Positions 33,923-43,335 are shown, numbered from the stretch's first letter. The stretch: 64,000 nucleotides of DNA from Bradyrhizobium sp. BRP22 (GCF_020194175.1 NZ_JADYVX010000003.1:186001-250000), one strand, 5' to 3'. The notes: generated from the letters alone by a model not told the origin. Program-made: numbers and translations.

Positions 33923-35554
33923 ATGCCGAAGAAACTCTTGCATGATATCGAAGCTCGCCGAGCTCTTGCCCGTGGGGTGGAGAAGCTCGCGGCCGCTGTT
34001 GAATCCACACTTGGACCGAAGGGCATGAATGCCATGGTCGATCGGCCGATCGGCACGCCGATCGTCTCGCGCGACGGCGTCACCATTGCGTCGGAAATCG
34101 AATTGCCGGATCGTTTCGAAAATATGGGCGCGCAGGTGGTGCGCGAGGTATCCATGCAGACCAACGAGGTTGCGGGCGACGGCACCACCACCGCGATGGT
34201 GCTCGCCAACGGTCTCATCCAGAATGGCATTGCGGCCCTGGAGCGCGGCGCCAAGCCTGTTGATCTATGTAAGGGCATCGACAAGGCAGTCGAACTGGTC
34301 GTCGAGATTCTCAAAAAGACGGCGATCGAGGTGTCCGATCAGAAGACACTGCAGGCCGTGGCGACGATCGCCGCGACAGATCCCCATTTGGGCAAGCTGG
34401 TTGCCGAAGCAGTGGAGCGTGTCGGAAAAAACGGGATCATCAGCTCGGACTATGGACTCACGACGGACACCACTCTCGAGGTCGTCGAAGGCATGTCGTT
34501 TGAACGTGGTTATATCTCGCATCACATGGTGACCGACGTCGAGAAGATGGAGGTGGTCTTGGATCAGCCTTACATCCTTCTCACCGATCTCAAGATCAAG
34601 GCGCCGGCTGAACTCGCAGGAGTACGCGCGGCGGTGGAGGCGACAAAACGTCCTCTGGTCATCATCGCGGAGGAGATTGCGCCGGAAGTGGTCGCGACTC
34701 TCTTAGGCGATGGCAACCGGGGAAAAGTGCTGGTCGTCAATCCTCCCGACTATGGGCATTGGCGGAAGGCGATGATGGACGATCTCGCCATTGTCACCGG
34801 CGGCCGCGTGATTGCCCGCGACCTCGGCGCGAACTTGGCGGAGGTCGTTCTCGATGATCTCGGTACCGCAAGGCAGGTCAGGGCCAGTGCCCGCGAAACT
34901 GTGATCATACGCGGTGGCGGCGATGACGTCGCGATCGCCGCAAGGCGACAGCAGGTGGCCAGGCAGCACGAATTGGCGCCGCCCAACATCGAGCAGGACA
35001 AGCTGAGGGAACGGCTGGCAAAGCTATCGGGGGGAACGGCCGTAATCCTTGCCGGTGGCGTGACGCCTGTTGAGCAGAAACGGACGATTCAGCTCATCGA
35101 TGACGCGCTGAGTGCGACGCGCGCTGCGGCGGAGGAAGGGATCGTGGCCGGTGGCGGCACGGCGCTCGCCCAATGTGCGCCCGTGGTCGCCAGGGTTCTC
35201 GGTAACATCAACGGTGATCTTGGCGAGGGCATTCGGCTCGTCCGCGAAACCCTGTCGCGTCCAGCGGCATTCATTGCGAGAAATGCCGGACACAATCCCG
35301 ACCGCATCGTTGCCGAGCTTCTCGGCTCACCGGCCGGCACCGGCTTCGATGCAGCAAGCGGTGCATTCACCGACATGATCGCGGCCGGCATCGTGGATCC
35401 CGTACGTGTCACCTACACGGCGTTGCAAAACGCAGCGTCCGTGGCGACGCTGGTCCTGACCACGAATACGCTGGTCGCCGATGTGCCGGAGTATGTCGAT
35501 CCGACTGCCGGACCTGCCCTCGGAGGTGGGGCAGAAAGGCTCGGGCGCGCATAG
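33923..35554 (+). CDS. mimG: Dedicated GroEL-like chaperonin of the monooxygenase cluster (MimG type)
   Basis: 543 residues, full-length Cpn60. ATPase residues are kept: GDGTTT, and Asp plus ATRAAAEEGIVAGGG in the equatorial return. The sequence departs from housekeeping GroEL (KGMNAMVDRPIGTPIVSRDG where [20 protein letters not shown] is usual) and lacks the C-terminal GGM tail, ending LGGGAERLGRA. No groES accompanies it. In mycobacteria a GroEL-like MimG is required for folding of MimA, and the same role is inferred here. The ATG at 33923 follows GGGAGGG; an ATG at 33917 is too close to that site. Confidence 0.88.
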   Translation: MPKKLLHDIEARRALARGVEKLAAAVESTLGPKGMNAMVDRPIGTPIVSRDGVTIASEIELPDRFENMGAQVVREVSMQTNEVAGDGTTTAMVLANGLIQNGIAALERGAKPVDLCKGIDKAVELVVEILKKTAIEVSDQKTLQAVATIAATDPHLGKLVAEAVERVGKNGIISSDYGLTTDTTLEVVEGMSFERGYISHHMVTDVEKMEVVLDQPYILLTDLKIKAPAELAGVRAAVEATKRPLVIIAEEIAPEVVATLLGDGNRGKVLVVNPPDYGHWRKAMMDDLAIVTGGRVIARDLGANLAEVVLDDLGTARQVRASARETVIIRGGGDDVAIAARRQQVARQHELAPPNIEQDKLRERLAKLSGGTAVILAGGVTPVEQKRTIQLIDDALSATRAAAEEGIVAGGGTALAQCAPVVARVLGNINGDLGEGIRLVRETLSRPAAFIARNAGHNPDRIVAELLGSPAGTGFDAASGAFTDMIAAGIVDPVRVTYTALQNAASVATLVLTTNTLVADVPEYVDPTAGPALGGGAERLGRA

Positions 35555-35726
35555 TCAAGGCTGGCGTCTCGCAAGGCGCATAGGCTGCGGTCTGATCGAT
35601 CCGATCGCTGCCGCGGCCAATTTGGAGAGTGACAAGGACCAAGAAGGCATTACAATCTTCAAACTTTGGTGGACCGATAAGAGGCGATGCGACAAGCCTC
35701 AGCCGCCAAGCCGGAGGGGAACGCAC

Positions 35727-36221
35727 ATGGTCGAGATCATCTCGAAGCGGGAAGGTCCTCGGAAGGAAGATGTCGCGGCAAAGCAATTTCTTCGGAAGAA
35801 CCGGGCAGCAATCGAGGGCATTGCCGACCACCTGACGGGTGGACGTTGGCGGCAGGCGCGCAACCCCGCTCATGCACCAGAGCCCGAGCGGTCTGGCAAG
35901 CTCTGGTATATCCCGCCGGGGCGTGCCGCAGAGCTGGAACCCTATGTGCGGATCAGCCTCAATGGGCGCGTCGTCGTCGCCGATCTCGCATCAGGAAGAC
36001 AAATCCATTTCCTCGGCGAGTTGAGAGGCGAGCGTCAGTCGCGCCGTCTGGCACTTGCGACAGCGCAGAATGGATTTTTTGTACCCCTGGAAGACCACCT
36101 GCATGCTGCGCTCGCAGATCTCGAGGGGTTGAGCATCCCGGATGAAGCGTCGGAGCAGCGCCTGGAGCAGGAATTGGCAACCCGTCTCGGTCTGAGCGTG
36201 GTGGGGCAGGGGAGCGAATAA
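35727..36221 (+). CDS. Hypothetical protein between chaperonin and activator
   Basis: 164 residues, not recognised. Basic N-terminus (MVEIISKREGPRKEDVAAKQ), a central stretch KLWYIPPGRAAELEPYVRIS likely to form beta strands, and an acidic C-terminal helix. No signal peptide or membrane segment, so cytoplasmic. Start chosen from GGAGGGGAACGCAC just upstream; an open frame extends back to 35481 but its composition is poor. Co-directional with the monooxygenase cluster, 172 bp after the chaperonin gene. Confidence 0.7.
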   Translation: MVEIISKREGPRKEDVAAKQFLRKNRAAIEGIADHLTGGRWRQARNPAHAPEPERSGKLWYIPPGRAAELEPYVRISLNGRVVVADLASGRQIHFLGELRGERQSRRLALATAQNGFFVPLEDHLHAALADLEGLSIPDEASEQRLEQELATRLGLSVVGQGSE

Positions 36222-36313
36222 GGAATACGCGGAGCGGCCGCAGGAAGACGGTTTCAAGGGAAGCGTTGCCCGGGAGCCATACGGGCCGGACTCGACTGGT
36301 GGTAGGTGCTGCG

Positions 36314-38392
36314 ATGCTGACGGAACTGCTCATGGCAAAGCCGCCATTTGCCCTCGAAGGATTGGACGTTCCAAGCGACGGGACAGGGGCGCCGGACGCG
36401 GATGAAAGCCGTCCGTATGACGAGCGGCAGACCGGCAACGCATGGGAATCCTTCCTGACGACGGGGGAAGTGCGCAGCGGCGACACATTTGTGCGAAACG
36501 TCATCGAGAGGTCATGGCAGCGCAGCGTCCAATCGGGCGTCGACGCGCATTGTCGGGGGAGCAATCTCATCGTCTCACCTGACGATCTCTACGAACTCCG
36601 TCTCAAGAACGAGGATCTGCTCGGGGCGAGCGCGGAGACCTTCCGCCGCGTGGCCGACGTTCTTGGAGATGCTGCCACCATGGTGGTCATCACCGACAAG
36701 AACGGTGTCGTTCTTGATGTCGGAGGCGATCGGCGCACCATCGATTCAGGACACGATATCCACCTGGAACTCGGTGCTGGATGGGGAGAGGGAGTGACCG
36801 GCACCAATGGTATCGGCACGGCGCTGGTGACCGGCAAGCCGGTCCATGTCCATGCCGCGGAGCATTTCTCCGAGGGGATAAAGTCGTGGACCTGCGTCGG
36901 CAGTCCAATCCGAAGTCCGGTCGACGGAAGCATCATCGGGATCATCGACTTTTCCGGTCCGCAGGCGATTTTCCATCGGCACAATGTTGCCTTGGCTGTG
37001 ATCGCGGCCAGCCACATCGAGCTCGCTCTGGCGGAAAAGATCCGCATCGAACGGGTGCGGTTGCTCGAGGCCAGTGTCGCGCGCCTGCCAGGAACGAGCA
37101 GTGCGGACGGCGTGGTGATACTCGATCGCTTCGGCAGAGTGATCCATCACAACGACATGGCCTCGATACGCTGGAGCGCCATGACTCAGTCGTCGGATTT
37201 GCGCGTCGGGGCCAAACTCCTTTCGATCGACGATGGCAGAATTCCGGCGGATCTGGCCGCGGAGCTGCCCGAAGCGTTGCGAGAGCAGAGGATTGAACCG
37301 CTCCGGATTGATGGGGTGACGCGCGGGGCGATGCTCGTGCTGCCGGCGAGGTCGAGGTCGACGACGGCGCGGACCTCCGCTTCACCAAATTCCCTTGTCG
37401 CAACGATGGAAGCCAGGACAGCAATTGTTGGATGCAGTGAGGTGCTGCTGCAGGCAGTGGAACGGGCCGAGCGTGCTGCGTTCGGAAAGACCGCGATTCT
37501 GCTTGAGGGAGAGACCGGCGTCGGCAAGGAACTGTTCGCGCGGCTCATCCATGCTGTCAGCCAGAAGTCGGGCAAGGAGCCATTTGTTGCATTCAATTGC
37601 GGCGCGGTGTCCAAGGAGCTCCTGGGAGGAGAACTGTTCGGTCACGCGCCGGGGGCCTTCACCGGAGCCACCCGCGAAGGAAGAGCAGGTCGGTTTGAAT
37701 TTGCCAATGGCGGCGTTCTCAGCCTTGACGAGATTGGCGAAATGCCGCTTGAACTCCAACCGTACCTGCTTCGCGTTCTGGAAGAACGCGCAGTTTATCG
37801 GCTCGGTGAGAGCAAGCCGCGTCCGATCGACGTCCGATTGGTCGCTTCCACCAATCGAAATCTCAAACAGGAAGTGGCCGAAGGACGTTTCAGGGCGGAT
37901 CTCTACTTTCGCATCGGCGTTGTCAGGATTGCGATTCCGCCGCTGCGGGAGCGCGCAGGCGATGTCGACGTCCTGATCGGGCATTTCAACCATCAGTTCT
38001 CGGCGGCCTACAATCGCGAGCCGCTGCAGTTCGATGGAGAGACCATGAGCGTTCTGCGGCGCTATGAGTGGCCAGGCAATGTGCGCGAACTTCGCAATCT
38101 GGTCGAGAACCTTGTTCTGATGTCGATCAATGGCATAGTGACGCTCAAAGATCTCCCGGAAGAGCTTCTGGAAGCAACTGATCGGGTAACGCGGCCACGA
38201 GCAGCAGAGCAGAGCCACCTCCGCAAGGGCGCGCTCGACGACGAAGTCTCCCGTTTCGATGAAATGGAACGCCGCGCGATTGAAAGAGCGATCGCGATAG
38301 CCGGCGGAAACATCGCAGCGGCGGCTGACAAACTCGGCATTTCTCGTAGCACGCTCTATCGCAAGTTACACCAATATCGCTCTCGTACCTGA
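36314..38392 (+). CDS. Sigma54-dependent activator, AcoR/MimR-like (GAF-AAA+-Fis)
   Basis: 692 residues. N-terminal sensor with a GAF domain (TGTNGIGTALVTGKPVHVHA then HFSEGIKSWTCVGSPI), then AAA+ domain with Walker A GETGVGKE, the sigma54-contact loop GAFTGA, Walker B LSLDEIGE and arginine-finger region PLRERAGDVD, then a Fis-type HTH (NIAAAADKLGISRSTLYRKL). AcoR-type proteins sense ketone/alcohol-like inducers and open sigma54 promoters. The two -24/-12 promoters at 25773 and 27207 are its likely targets. ATG at 36314 preferred over TTG at 36266; Met at 36332 is possible. Confidence 0.88.
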   Translation: MLTELLMAKPPFALEGLDVPSDGTGAPDADESRPYDERQTGNAWESFLTTGEVRSGDTFVRNVIERSWQRSVQSGVDAHCRGSNLIVSPDDLYELRLKNEDLLGASAETFRRVADVLGDAATMVVITDKNGVVLDVGGDRRTIDSGHDIHLELGAGWGEGVTGTNGIGTALVTGKPVHVHAAEHFSEGIKSWTCVGSPIRSPVDGSIIGIIDFSGPQAIFHRHNVALAVIAASHIELALAEKIRIERVRLLEASVARLPGTSSADGVVILDRFGRVIHHNDMASIRWSAMTQSSDLRVGAKLLSIDDGRIPADLAAELPEALREQRIEPLRIDGVTRGAMLVLPARSRSTTARTSASPNSLVATMEARTAIVGCSEVLLQAVERAERAAFGKTAILLEGETGVGKELFARLIHAVSQKSGKEPFVAFNCGAVSKELLGGELFGHAPGAFTGATREGRAGRFEFANGGVLSLDEIGEMPLELQPYLLRVLEERAVYRLGESKPRPIDVRLVASTNRNLKQEVAEGRFRADLYFRIGVVRIAIPPLRERAGDVDVLIGHFNHQFSAAYNREPLQFDGETMSVLRRYEWPGNVRELRNLVENLVLMSINGIVTLKDLPEELLEATDRVTRPRAAEQSHLRKGALDDEVSRFDEMERRAIERAIAIAGGNIAAAADKLGISRSTLYRKLHQYRSRT

Positions 38393-38414
38393 CGGCAGGC
38401 TGCAGGAGCGAGCG

Positions 38415-38891
38415 ATGGCATATAGGCGCAGCGGAAAAGAGGGCCAGGTTGAGTCGAATGCTGCTGCCGCAATTGCCTCGCAAATTCTCGCGCGAGCCGA
38501 CCGCGATGTCGCTTTCACGGTTCAGCTCGTCGGCGAAAGCCGCCATATCCTGGTGCAGCATTTTGTCAGGTTTATCGAGAGTGAGCTAGGACAGCGCGGC
38601 GTCGTCTACGGTGCGCATCCGCTGTTGCGGCCGTTCATCGAAACCCACGCGCGCGAGCTGACGGATTTCGTCCTGAACGGAGTGAGTCTGCGGCATCAGT
38701 TCGGCCTGCAGGCTCTTGAAAGGATGACAGGAGATCCTTTGCGGTTGTTGCGAGTCGACCTGTGGGACTCGCTGCAGTCCCATATCGACGATGCACAACG
38801 ACACTTTGTCTCTGACGCCGGCGGCATGCTGCGAATCCTTCAACAGATAGACGGCATTTCGCCGGCACCAGGGAACGGCAATGATGTCTGA
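38415..38891 (+). CDS. Hypothetical helical protein downstream of the activator
   Basis: 158 residues, not recognised. Mostly helical and amphipathic, with no signal peptide or obvious cofactor motif. It ends 11 bp inside the next gene, so the two are translationally coupled. Only 22 bp separate it from the activator gene, so it probably belongs to the monooxygenase regulon in the broad sense. Confidence 0.65.
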   Translation: MAYRRSGKEGQVESNAAAAIASQILARADRDVAFTVQLVGESRHILVQHFVRFIESELGQRGVVYGAHPLLRPFIETHARELTDFVLNGVSLRHQFGLQALERMTGDPLRLLRVDLWDSLQSHIDDAQRHFVSDAGGMLRILQQIDGISPAPGNGNDV

Positions 38892-40059
38892 CCGCAAGCG
38901 AGATGTACCCAACATCAGGCGGTCAATCTTGGATACGAGGTCGGGGATGGACACTGTCGAAGTCGATGCGGCATCGCTTTACAACCTTCTTGGCCGGCAC
39001 TGGAGGCTGGATGTCCCGGTGGATGAAGTCGCTTTCGATCGCGCCGGAAAGACCGTTGCGTTTTCGCTCGCGGATGGCTCCCTGGCGCTGGCATCCGTCG
39101 CGGAAGCCGAGCCGCCGCAACAGCGCTACCGCGTTGGGCTCGAGGATGGCCGGCCGACGATTTCAGCGCGACGACAACCGATTCCCCCGGTCATGAAGGT
39201 GGCAATTGGAGATCCGCCCCTGCGGATTTTTTCGCCGGAACCTTCAGGAATCATTGTCCATGAGCGAGGTGGGCGCCTTTTCCGCGTCGCTGCCTCCGGC
39301 ACGGCGCAGGAGATATTGGAGATCGACGACCAAGCACTCGAGGCCCTTGCGTTCATGGTCAACGGGAGCGTGTTGGCGGCGGTAGGCGGATCCATCGTTT
39401 CATATGATCCGGGCGGAGGCCGGTTTGCCACGCCAACTTATGCGGGAATGGCGTCCGCTCTGGCAGTCTCGGCGGATGGCGCGAGCATCGCGATCGCGAG
39501 TACCCGAGGCCTTTTCGCCGGAAAGATCGGCTCTGAGCCTGACATTGTGTTCGAGGTCGGAAAGCTCGCGGCAATCTCCTGGAGCCCGGACGGTGTCTGG
39601 ATCGCAGCCTCCCTCGAGCGCGGCGGCATCGTGCTCCTGCGGCCAGCCGATGAACGGATGATCCGTATTCCTGACTATCCCGCTACTGCGCGGTCACTGG
39701 CCTGGAGCGCCGATTCCCGCAGACTTGTAACCAGCGGTGCATTCCGCATCATCGTGTGGGACGTTTCAACGCTCGACGATGGTCGCGCCGAGCCGGCAAG
39801 TGTTGGGACCGGTCAGGCCGGCTTCATCGCCGTCGCGACGATCGATCTGCAATCCCGCGGTTCGTTGATCGCGGCAGGTTACGGGGACGGCAAAGTTGTC
39901 GTTGCAAAAATCGGTAGCCGCGACGAACTGCTCGTCAAGGCACCCGGTCAAGGAGAGGTGCGCGCCATAAGGTGGTCGACCGACGGCCAGCACTTGGCGT
40001 TCGGGACCGCAGAGGGAGAGGCCGCAATCGTTACGTTCCCACCGCAACTCTTCAAGTGA
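38881..40059 (+). CDS. WD40/YVTN-type beta-propeller protein
   Basis: 392 residues. Repeating blades with patterns such as ALAVSADGASIAIASTRG, AISWSPDGVWIAASLERG, SLAWSADSRRLVTSG with IIVWDVSTL, and AIRWSTDGQHLAFGTAEG, i.e. about seven WD40-like blades. No signal peptide, so cytoplasmic. WD40 propellers are protein-interaction scaffolds. Overlaps the previous gene by 11 bp. Two Met (first and second codon) and Met22 are possible starts. Role in this cluster unknown. Confidence 0.75.
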   Translation: MMSDRKRDVPNIRRSILDTRSGMDTVEVDAASLYNLLGRHWRLDVPVDEVAFDRAGKTVAFSLADGSLALASVAEAEPPQQRYRVGLEDGRPTISARRQPIPPVMKVAIGDPPLRIFSPEPSGIIVHERGGRLFRVAASGTAQEILEIDDQALEALAFMVNGSVLAAVGGSIVSYDPGGGRFATPTYAGMASALAVSADGASIAIASTRGLFAGKIGSEPDIVFEVGKLAAISWSPDGVWIAASLERGGIVLLRPADERMIRIPDYPATARSLAWSADSRRLVTSGAFRIIVWDVSTLDDGRAEPASVGTGQAGFIAVATIDLQSRGSLIAAGYGDGKVVVAKIGSRDELLVKAPGQGEVRAIRWSTDGQHLAFGTAEGEAAIVTFPPQLFK

Positions 40060-40159
40060 CGCGCAGGGAACATCGACACTCGCAACAGCCTGAATCGATC
40101 AAGGTTACAACGTGATCTCGCAGCCACGCAAAGGGCGCAGCTCCAGGAGGAGGAATCGC

Positions 40160-40342
40160 ATGAGAGATGTCGGAACGTTGACGGAACAGGAAAGCAAGGA
40201 CCAGTTCTTCAGGGAAATTGCAGAACTCGCCGAACGAATGGTCGCAGCGCACGGCAAGGAGTTCTCGATGGGCGCGCTGGTTCTGGCTGCCAGGTTCATC
40301 GCAGAAAACAGGTCCTTCGAGCAACGTGCAGCCACGCAGTAG
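40160..40342 (+). CDS. Small hypothetical protein
   Basis: 60 residues, starting MRDVGTLTEQESKDQFFREI. Predicted helical, acidic then basic. ATG follows a strong AGGAGGAGGAA site, which supports it as a real gene and fixes the start over an in-frame upstream Met at 40112. 100 bp after the propeller gene. Not recognised; the spacing suggests the end of the same transcription unit. Confidence 0.65.
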   Translation: MRDVGTLTEQESKDQFFREIAELAERMVAAHGKEFSMGALVLAARFIAENRSFEQRAATQ

Positions 40343-40600
40343 GGCATAACCTCTACGATTGCGCATTGGTGGGCCACGGGCGCGGACCCATCATCGTGCT
40401 ATGGGACGGCACCAAGGGCCCCGCCAACGTCAAGGTGATCGCTGCGGTCGGCGAGCACCGAAGCAGAGCGAACTTGAGTCCGGCCGGCCGACGTGTAACA
40501 TCACCGTAGTCATAGCCGTCGTCGTCGTGACTTTCCATCTAGCGCGCTGTGTCGAACCGCAAGCGAATCGACTGATTGGCGCGGGTCAGGAGTTGCCGTC

Positions 40601-41713
40601 ATGCCGCCCACTTCTTCTTCAGGATCCCACCTACCATCGCACGGTGACGGCCTGCTGCGCTTCGGAGAGATAGCGCTTCGCTTCGGCGCTGAGGCGTACG
40701 GTCAATGGTGGACGATAGCCAGTCGGAGTTGGGGACACGAGGTCGACCGCTTTGTGCGAGGCATGATGTCATCCGTGCCACTTGAGACGCGGCTGCGGGA
40801 TATGGCTGGTGGCTACGTGAATTGCCTGAGTGAGCTCGCGGCACTTGCACCGTCGGTTGCCGAGAAAGCGGCGATGGAATTGACGCGGCGATCGGAAGCC
40901 GGTCTGGAGCCTTACATCGGAGGCGGGGATGTCGGGCCCACGCCGGATGGAGAGATCTTCGAGGTCGACGGCAAACCATTCGCGATGCCAGCGCGGGTTC
41001 TGGACGCCTCGCAGGGATGGGCGATGTATTTCGTAAACACCGAGGCGGCAAACCGGTCGCTTGGCAGCGCCCGCGAAGTTCTGTCGGCGTATGACGCCGG
41101 TGGCGGACGCACGCCTCTCATGATCGTCGGAGTAGATTATCGCAACAGCGACTTTGGCGTTTATCCGGAATTCGTTGTCGCGTTGACCGTGACGGTGAAT
41201 GGCGATCCCGCAGGGCAGTTGTTCACCTATTATTTGGCGATTGTCGTCACGCAGGAGTTCACCAAAGAGGCCGCCCACATTGTGTGGGGGCTAGAGAAGG
41301 TCGTTTGCCCCAAACTTGAGGTTCGTTATGCCGCGGACAACGTGTGGTTCGGCGTTCCGAATAAGGAGGGGGCGGCCTTGGCGATCCGCTTTCCGCGCTT
41401 CGGCGATGCCCGATCTTCCGATCTGCCGACCTTTTCCATCTCTCAACGTGGAGCGGGTCCGGAGCGGCGGACCTATTGGGCAATGACGACGAAAAGCGGC
41501 AGCGGAGAGGGAACGCAGATCGGAGGCTCGGTGGTGCTTGAACTGGGGATGTCCGCAAGCGGCGGGGGTCTGTGTGGCGACGGCAACTTGCAACGCTTAT
41601 GCGATATGCTGCGCAGCTTCGACATCGCTGACAGGTTGCCGGCCGCGAACGGCTGGACGGAGCGCCAGACCGCAGTCTACGGTCCGCCCCGGTTGCTGGA
41701 TCTTCCACGGTGA
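40601..41713 (+). CDS. Acetoacetate decarboxylase-like protein
   Basis: 370 residues. The first 100 residues are helical and unassigned; the remainder (about 115-330) resembles the acetoacetate decarboxylase fold: FAMPARVLDASQGWAMYFVN at its start, PLMIVGVDYRNSDFGVYPEF, the VALTVTV strand, and AHIVWGLEKVVCPKLEV, which corresponds to the E-x(n)-G-x-P-K region of ADC. Whether a Schiff-base lysine is correctly placed needs a structural comparison. ADC-like proteins also occur as ligand-binding or non-decarboxylating enzymes. ATG follows AGGAG by 8 nt. Convergent with the FAD enzyme gene. Confidence 0.7.
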   Translation: MPPTSSSGSHLPSHGDGLLRFGEIALRFGAEAYGQWWTIASRSWGHEVDRFVRGMMSSVPLETRLRDMAGGYVNCLSELAALAPSVAEKAAMELTRRSEAGLEPYIGGGDVGPTPDGEIFEVDGKPFAMPARVLDASQGWAMYFVNTEAANRSLGSAREVLSAYDAGGGRTPLMIVGVDYRNSDFGVYPEFVVALTVTVNGDPAGQLFTYYLAIVVTQEFTKEAAHIVWGLEKVVCPKLEVRYAADNVWFGVPNKEGAALAIRFPRFGDARSSDLPTFSISQRGAGPERRTYWAMTTKSGSGEGTQIGGSVVLELGMSASGGGLCGDGNLQRLCDMLRSFDIADRLPAANGWTERQTAVYGPPRLLDLPR

Positions 41714-41730
41714 GTTGCGGCGTCCAAAGA

Positions 41731-43314
41731 TCATCCGTTGGGCAAGATCCGGGAGAAATTTGTGCGCATCATGGTATCGGCCATCGAGACTGCTTTTGCA
41801 GCAAAGGCCGCAGGACGTAGCGCCGCCGCGAGTGTTGCAGGCAGCAATGCCGGATAAGAATCCGGCTGGATGATATCGATCGGAGCACCAATTCCGCGCC
41901 TGCGCCGCAACGCCTCGGCCGCCAACAGGCCGCTGACAACGGCTCCTTCGACCGTGACGACATCGACGAAGGTCTGGCAGAAGTCGCCTGCCAGGAAGAG
42001 GTTAGGAATCTTACAAATCGCCTTCGGGCGATTGACCCAGCTCCCGACCTGGTTGACGAAAAGCTCCTCGCCGACATTGGTTTGAACATGGCAGCGGGTA
42101 TAGTCGACATCATCGAGCTGGAAGTCGAGGAAACGCTGCAGTTCCTTGAGTATTACGTCCAGGATGACGTCCTTCGGATAATCCGCAATCAAATCCGCGT
42201 TTGAAGAGATGACGTTAAGCGCAGTGCCTGCTTCCGCTGGCCGATCTGTCCACACCTGCGAAATGTCGAGCAGGCTGAGTGTATAGTTCGAGCCTAGAAG
42301 CAGCGTAATGCTGCCGGTCAAGCCTGGAATCCTGCGCTTGAAATACGCGTCAACGGAAATCATGGGCTCGGATCGCAACAGGCGAACGCGCTCAAGCTCG
42401 GGCGCGCAGGCCGCGACTTCCGGGCTGACGAGACGATCGAGCGGGCCTGGCGGCACGGCGAGCACGAGATCGCCGGGAACGTCGACCTTCCACACCTTGC
42501 TCGCCGTCGGCTCGTCGTTGCGATCGGTGGTCGGTTCTTCCGGCATCTCGCCGAGCGTCAATTCGCGCACCTGGCCATCCCTCAAGTGGAGGCTTTCCAC
42601 GCGTGCCCGGTGATGAATCTCGAAACGGCGCCCAAGAGCTTTGGCACGCGCTTCGAGGTGTCGGCGCCATGGTTCGAAGATGGCGTCGTTGGTGTTCTGC
42701 GTGAGCAGCCACAGGGAGGGAGTCGGGTGGCGATACCCGTACTTTACCAGGCTCTGATAGCTTCGCGCGGACGACAGGTAACTTGGCGAGGCAAAGGCCT
42801 CGGCCAAGGTACGGGCAGAGGCCGCTATCGAACCCTCTGTGCTGTAGCCCCTGGATCGAAAGAAACCGCTGACAGAGGTTTGCTCCAGCACGGCCCCCGA
42901 CATCCATTGCGTGCCTATGAGATCGAGCAGTGAATAGGCCGAGAGAAATTGGTCCGCGGGGGACGCGACGCCATTTAGCATGTTGGTCAGAATGGTCGCG
43001 GGCGAACCTGGGTTGGTGAGATATGGCCGCGTCTGCTTGTCTCCTGGGGAGCGGCAGCCGATCACAGGGCTTGGTATGAATTTGTCGGCGGCGCCGATCT
43101 CGCGCATGAATTGCCAGAAATTATTGTACCAGTTCAGGTACATGTGGTAGCAATGCTCGTGCGGATCGGGCGAGCCGCTGTCTCTGTGGGCGCCGAGCTT
43201 GCCGCCGAGGAAATTGTTCTGTTCGTACAGTGTTATGTCGAAGCCCCGCTCAATCAGGCGGGTCGCTGCGGACATACCAGCCAAACCGGAGCCGACAACT
43301 ATTACTTCGGGCAT
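41731..43314 (-). CDS. FAD-dependent desaturase-like oxidoreductase (phytoene desaturase/HpnE type)
   Basis: 527 residues. N-terminal FAD motif VVGSGLAGMSAATRLIERG and the following YEQNNFLGGK are typical of the carotenoid desaturase/amine oxidase group, with a C-terminal FAD block NLFLAGDFCQTFVDVVTVEG. The substrate domain differs from plain phytoene desaturases. HEHCYHMYLNWYNNFW near the N-terminus recalls the zeta-carotene desaturase/HpnE/15-cis type. Start ATG at 43314 behind GAGAGCGAG is preferred to the GTG at 43332. Together with a prenyl synthase at 44471 this suggests action on an isoprenoid. Confidence 0.75.
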   Translation of the reverse strand: MPEVIVVGSGLAGMSAATRLIERGFDITLYEQNNFLGGKLGAHRDSGSPDPHEHCYHMYLNWYNNFWQFMREIGAADKFIPSPVIGCRSPGDKQTRPYLTNPGSPATILTNMLNGVASPADQFLSAYSLLDLIGTQWMSGAVLEQTSVSGFFRSRGYSTEGSIAASARTLAEAFASPSYLSSARSYQSLVKYGYRHPTPSLWLLTQNTNDAIFEPWRRHLEARAKALGRRFEIHHRARVESLHLRDGQVRELTLGEMPEEPTTDRNDEPTASKVWKVDVPGDLVLAVPPGPLDRLVSPEVAACAPELERVRLLRSEPMISVDAYFKRRIPGLTGSITLLLGSNYTLSLLDISQVWTDRPAEAGTALNVISSNADLIADYPKDVILDVILKELQRFLDFQLDDVDYTRCHVQTNVGEELFVNQVGSWVNRPKAICKIPNLFLAGDFCQTFVDVVTVEGAVVSGLLAAEALRRRRGIGAPIDIIQPDSYPALLPATLAAALRPAAFAAKAVSMADTMMRTNFSRILPNG

Positions 43315-43335
43315 CTCGCTCTCGAGTTGCACTGA

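Noticed and set aside
34029..34532. Alternate frame inside the GroEL gene
   Set aside because: Ser/Arg-rich out-of-frame reading of a well-conserved chaperonin sequence.
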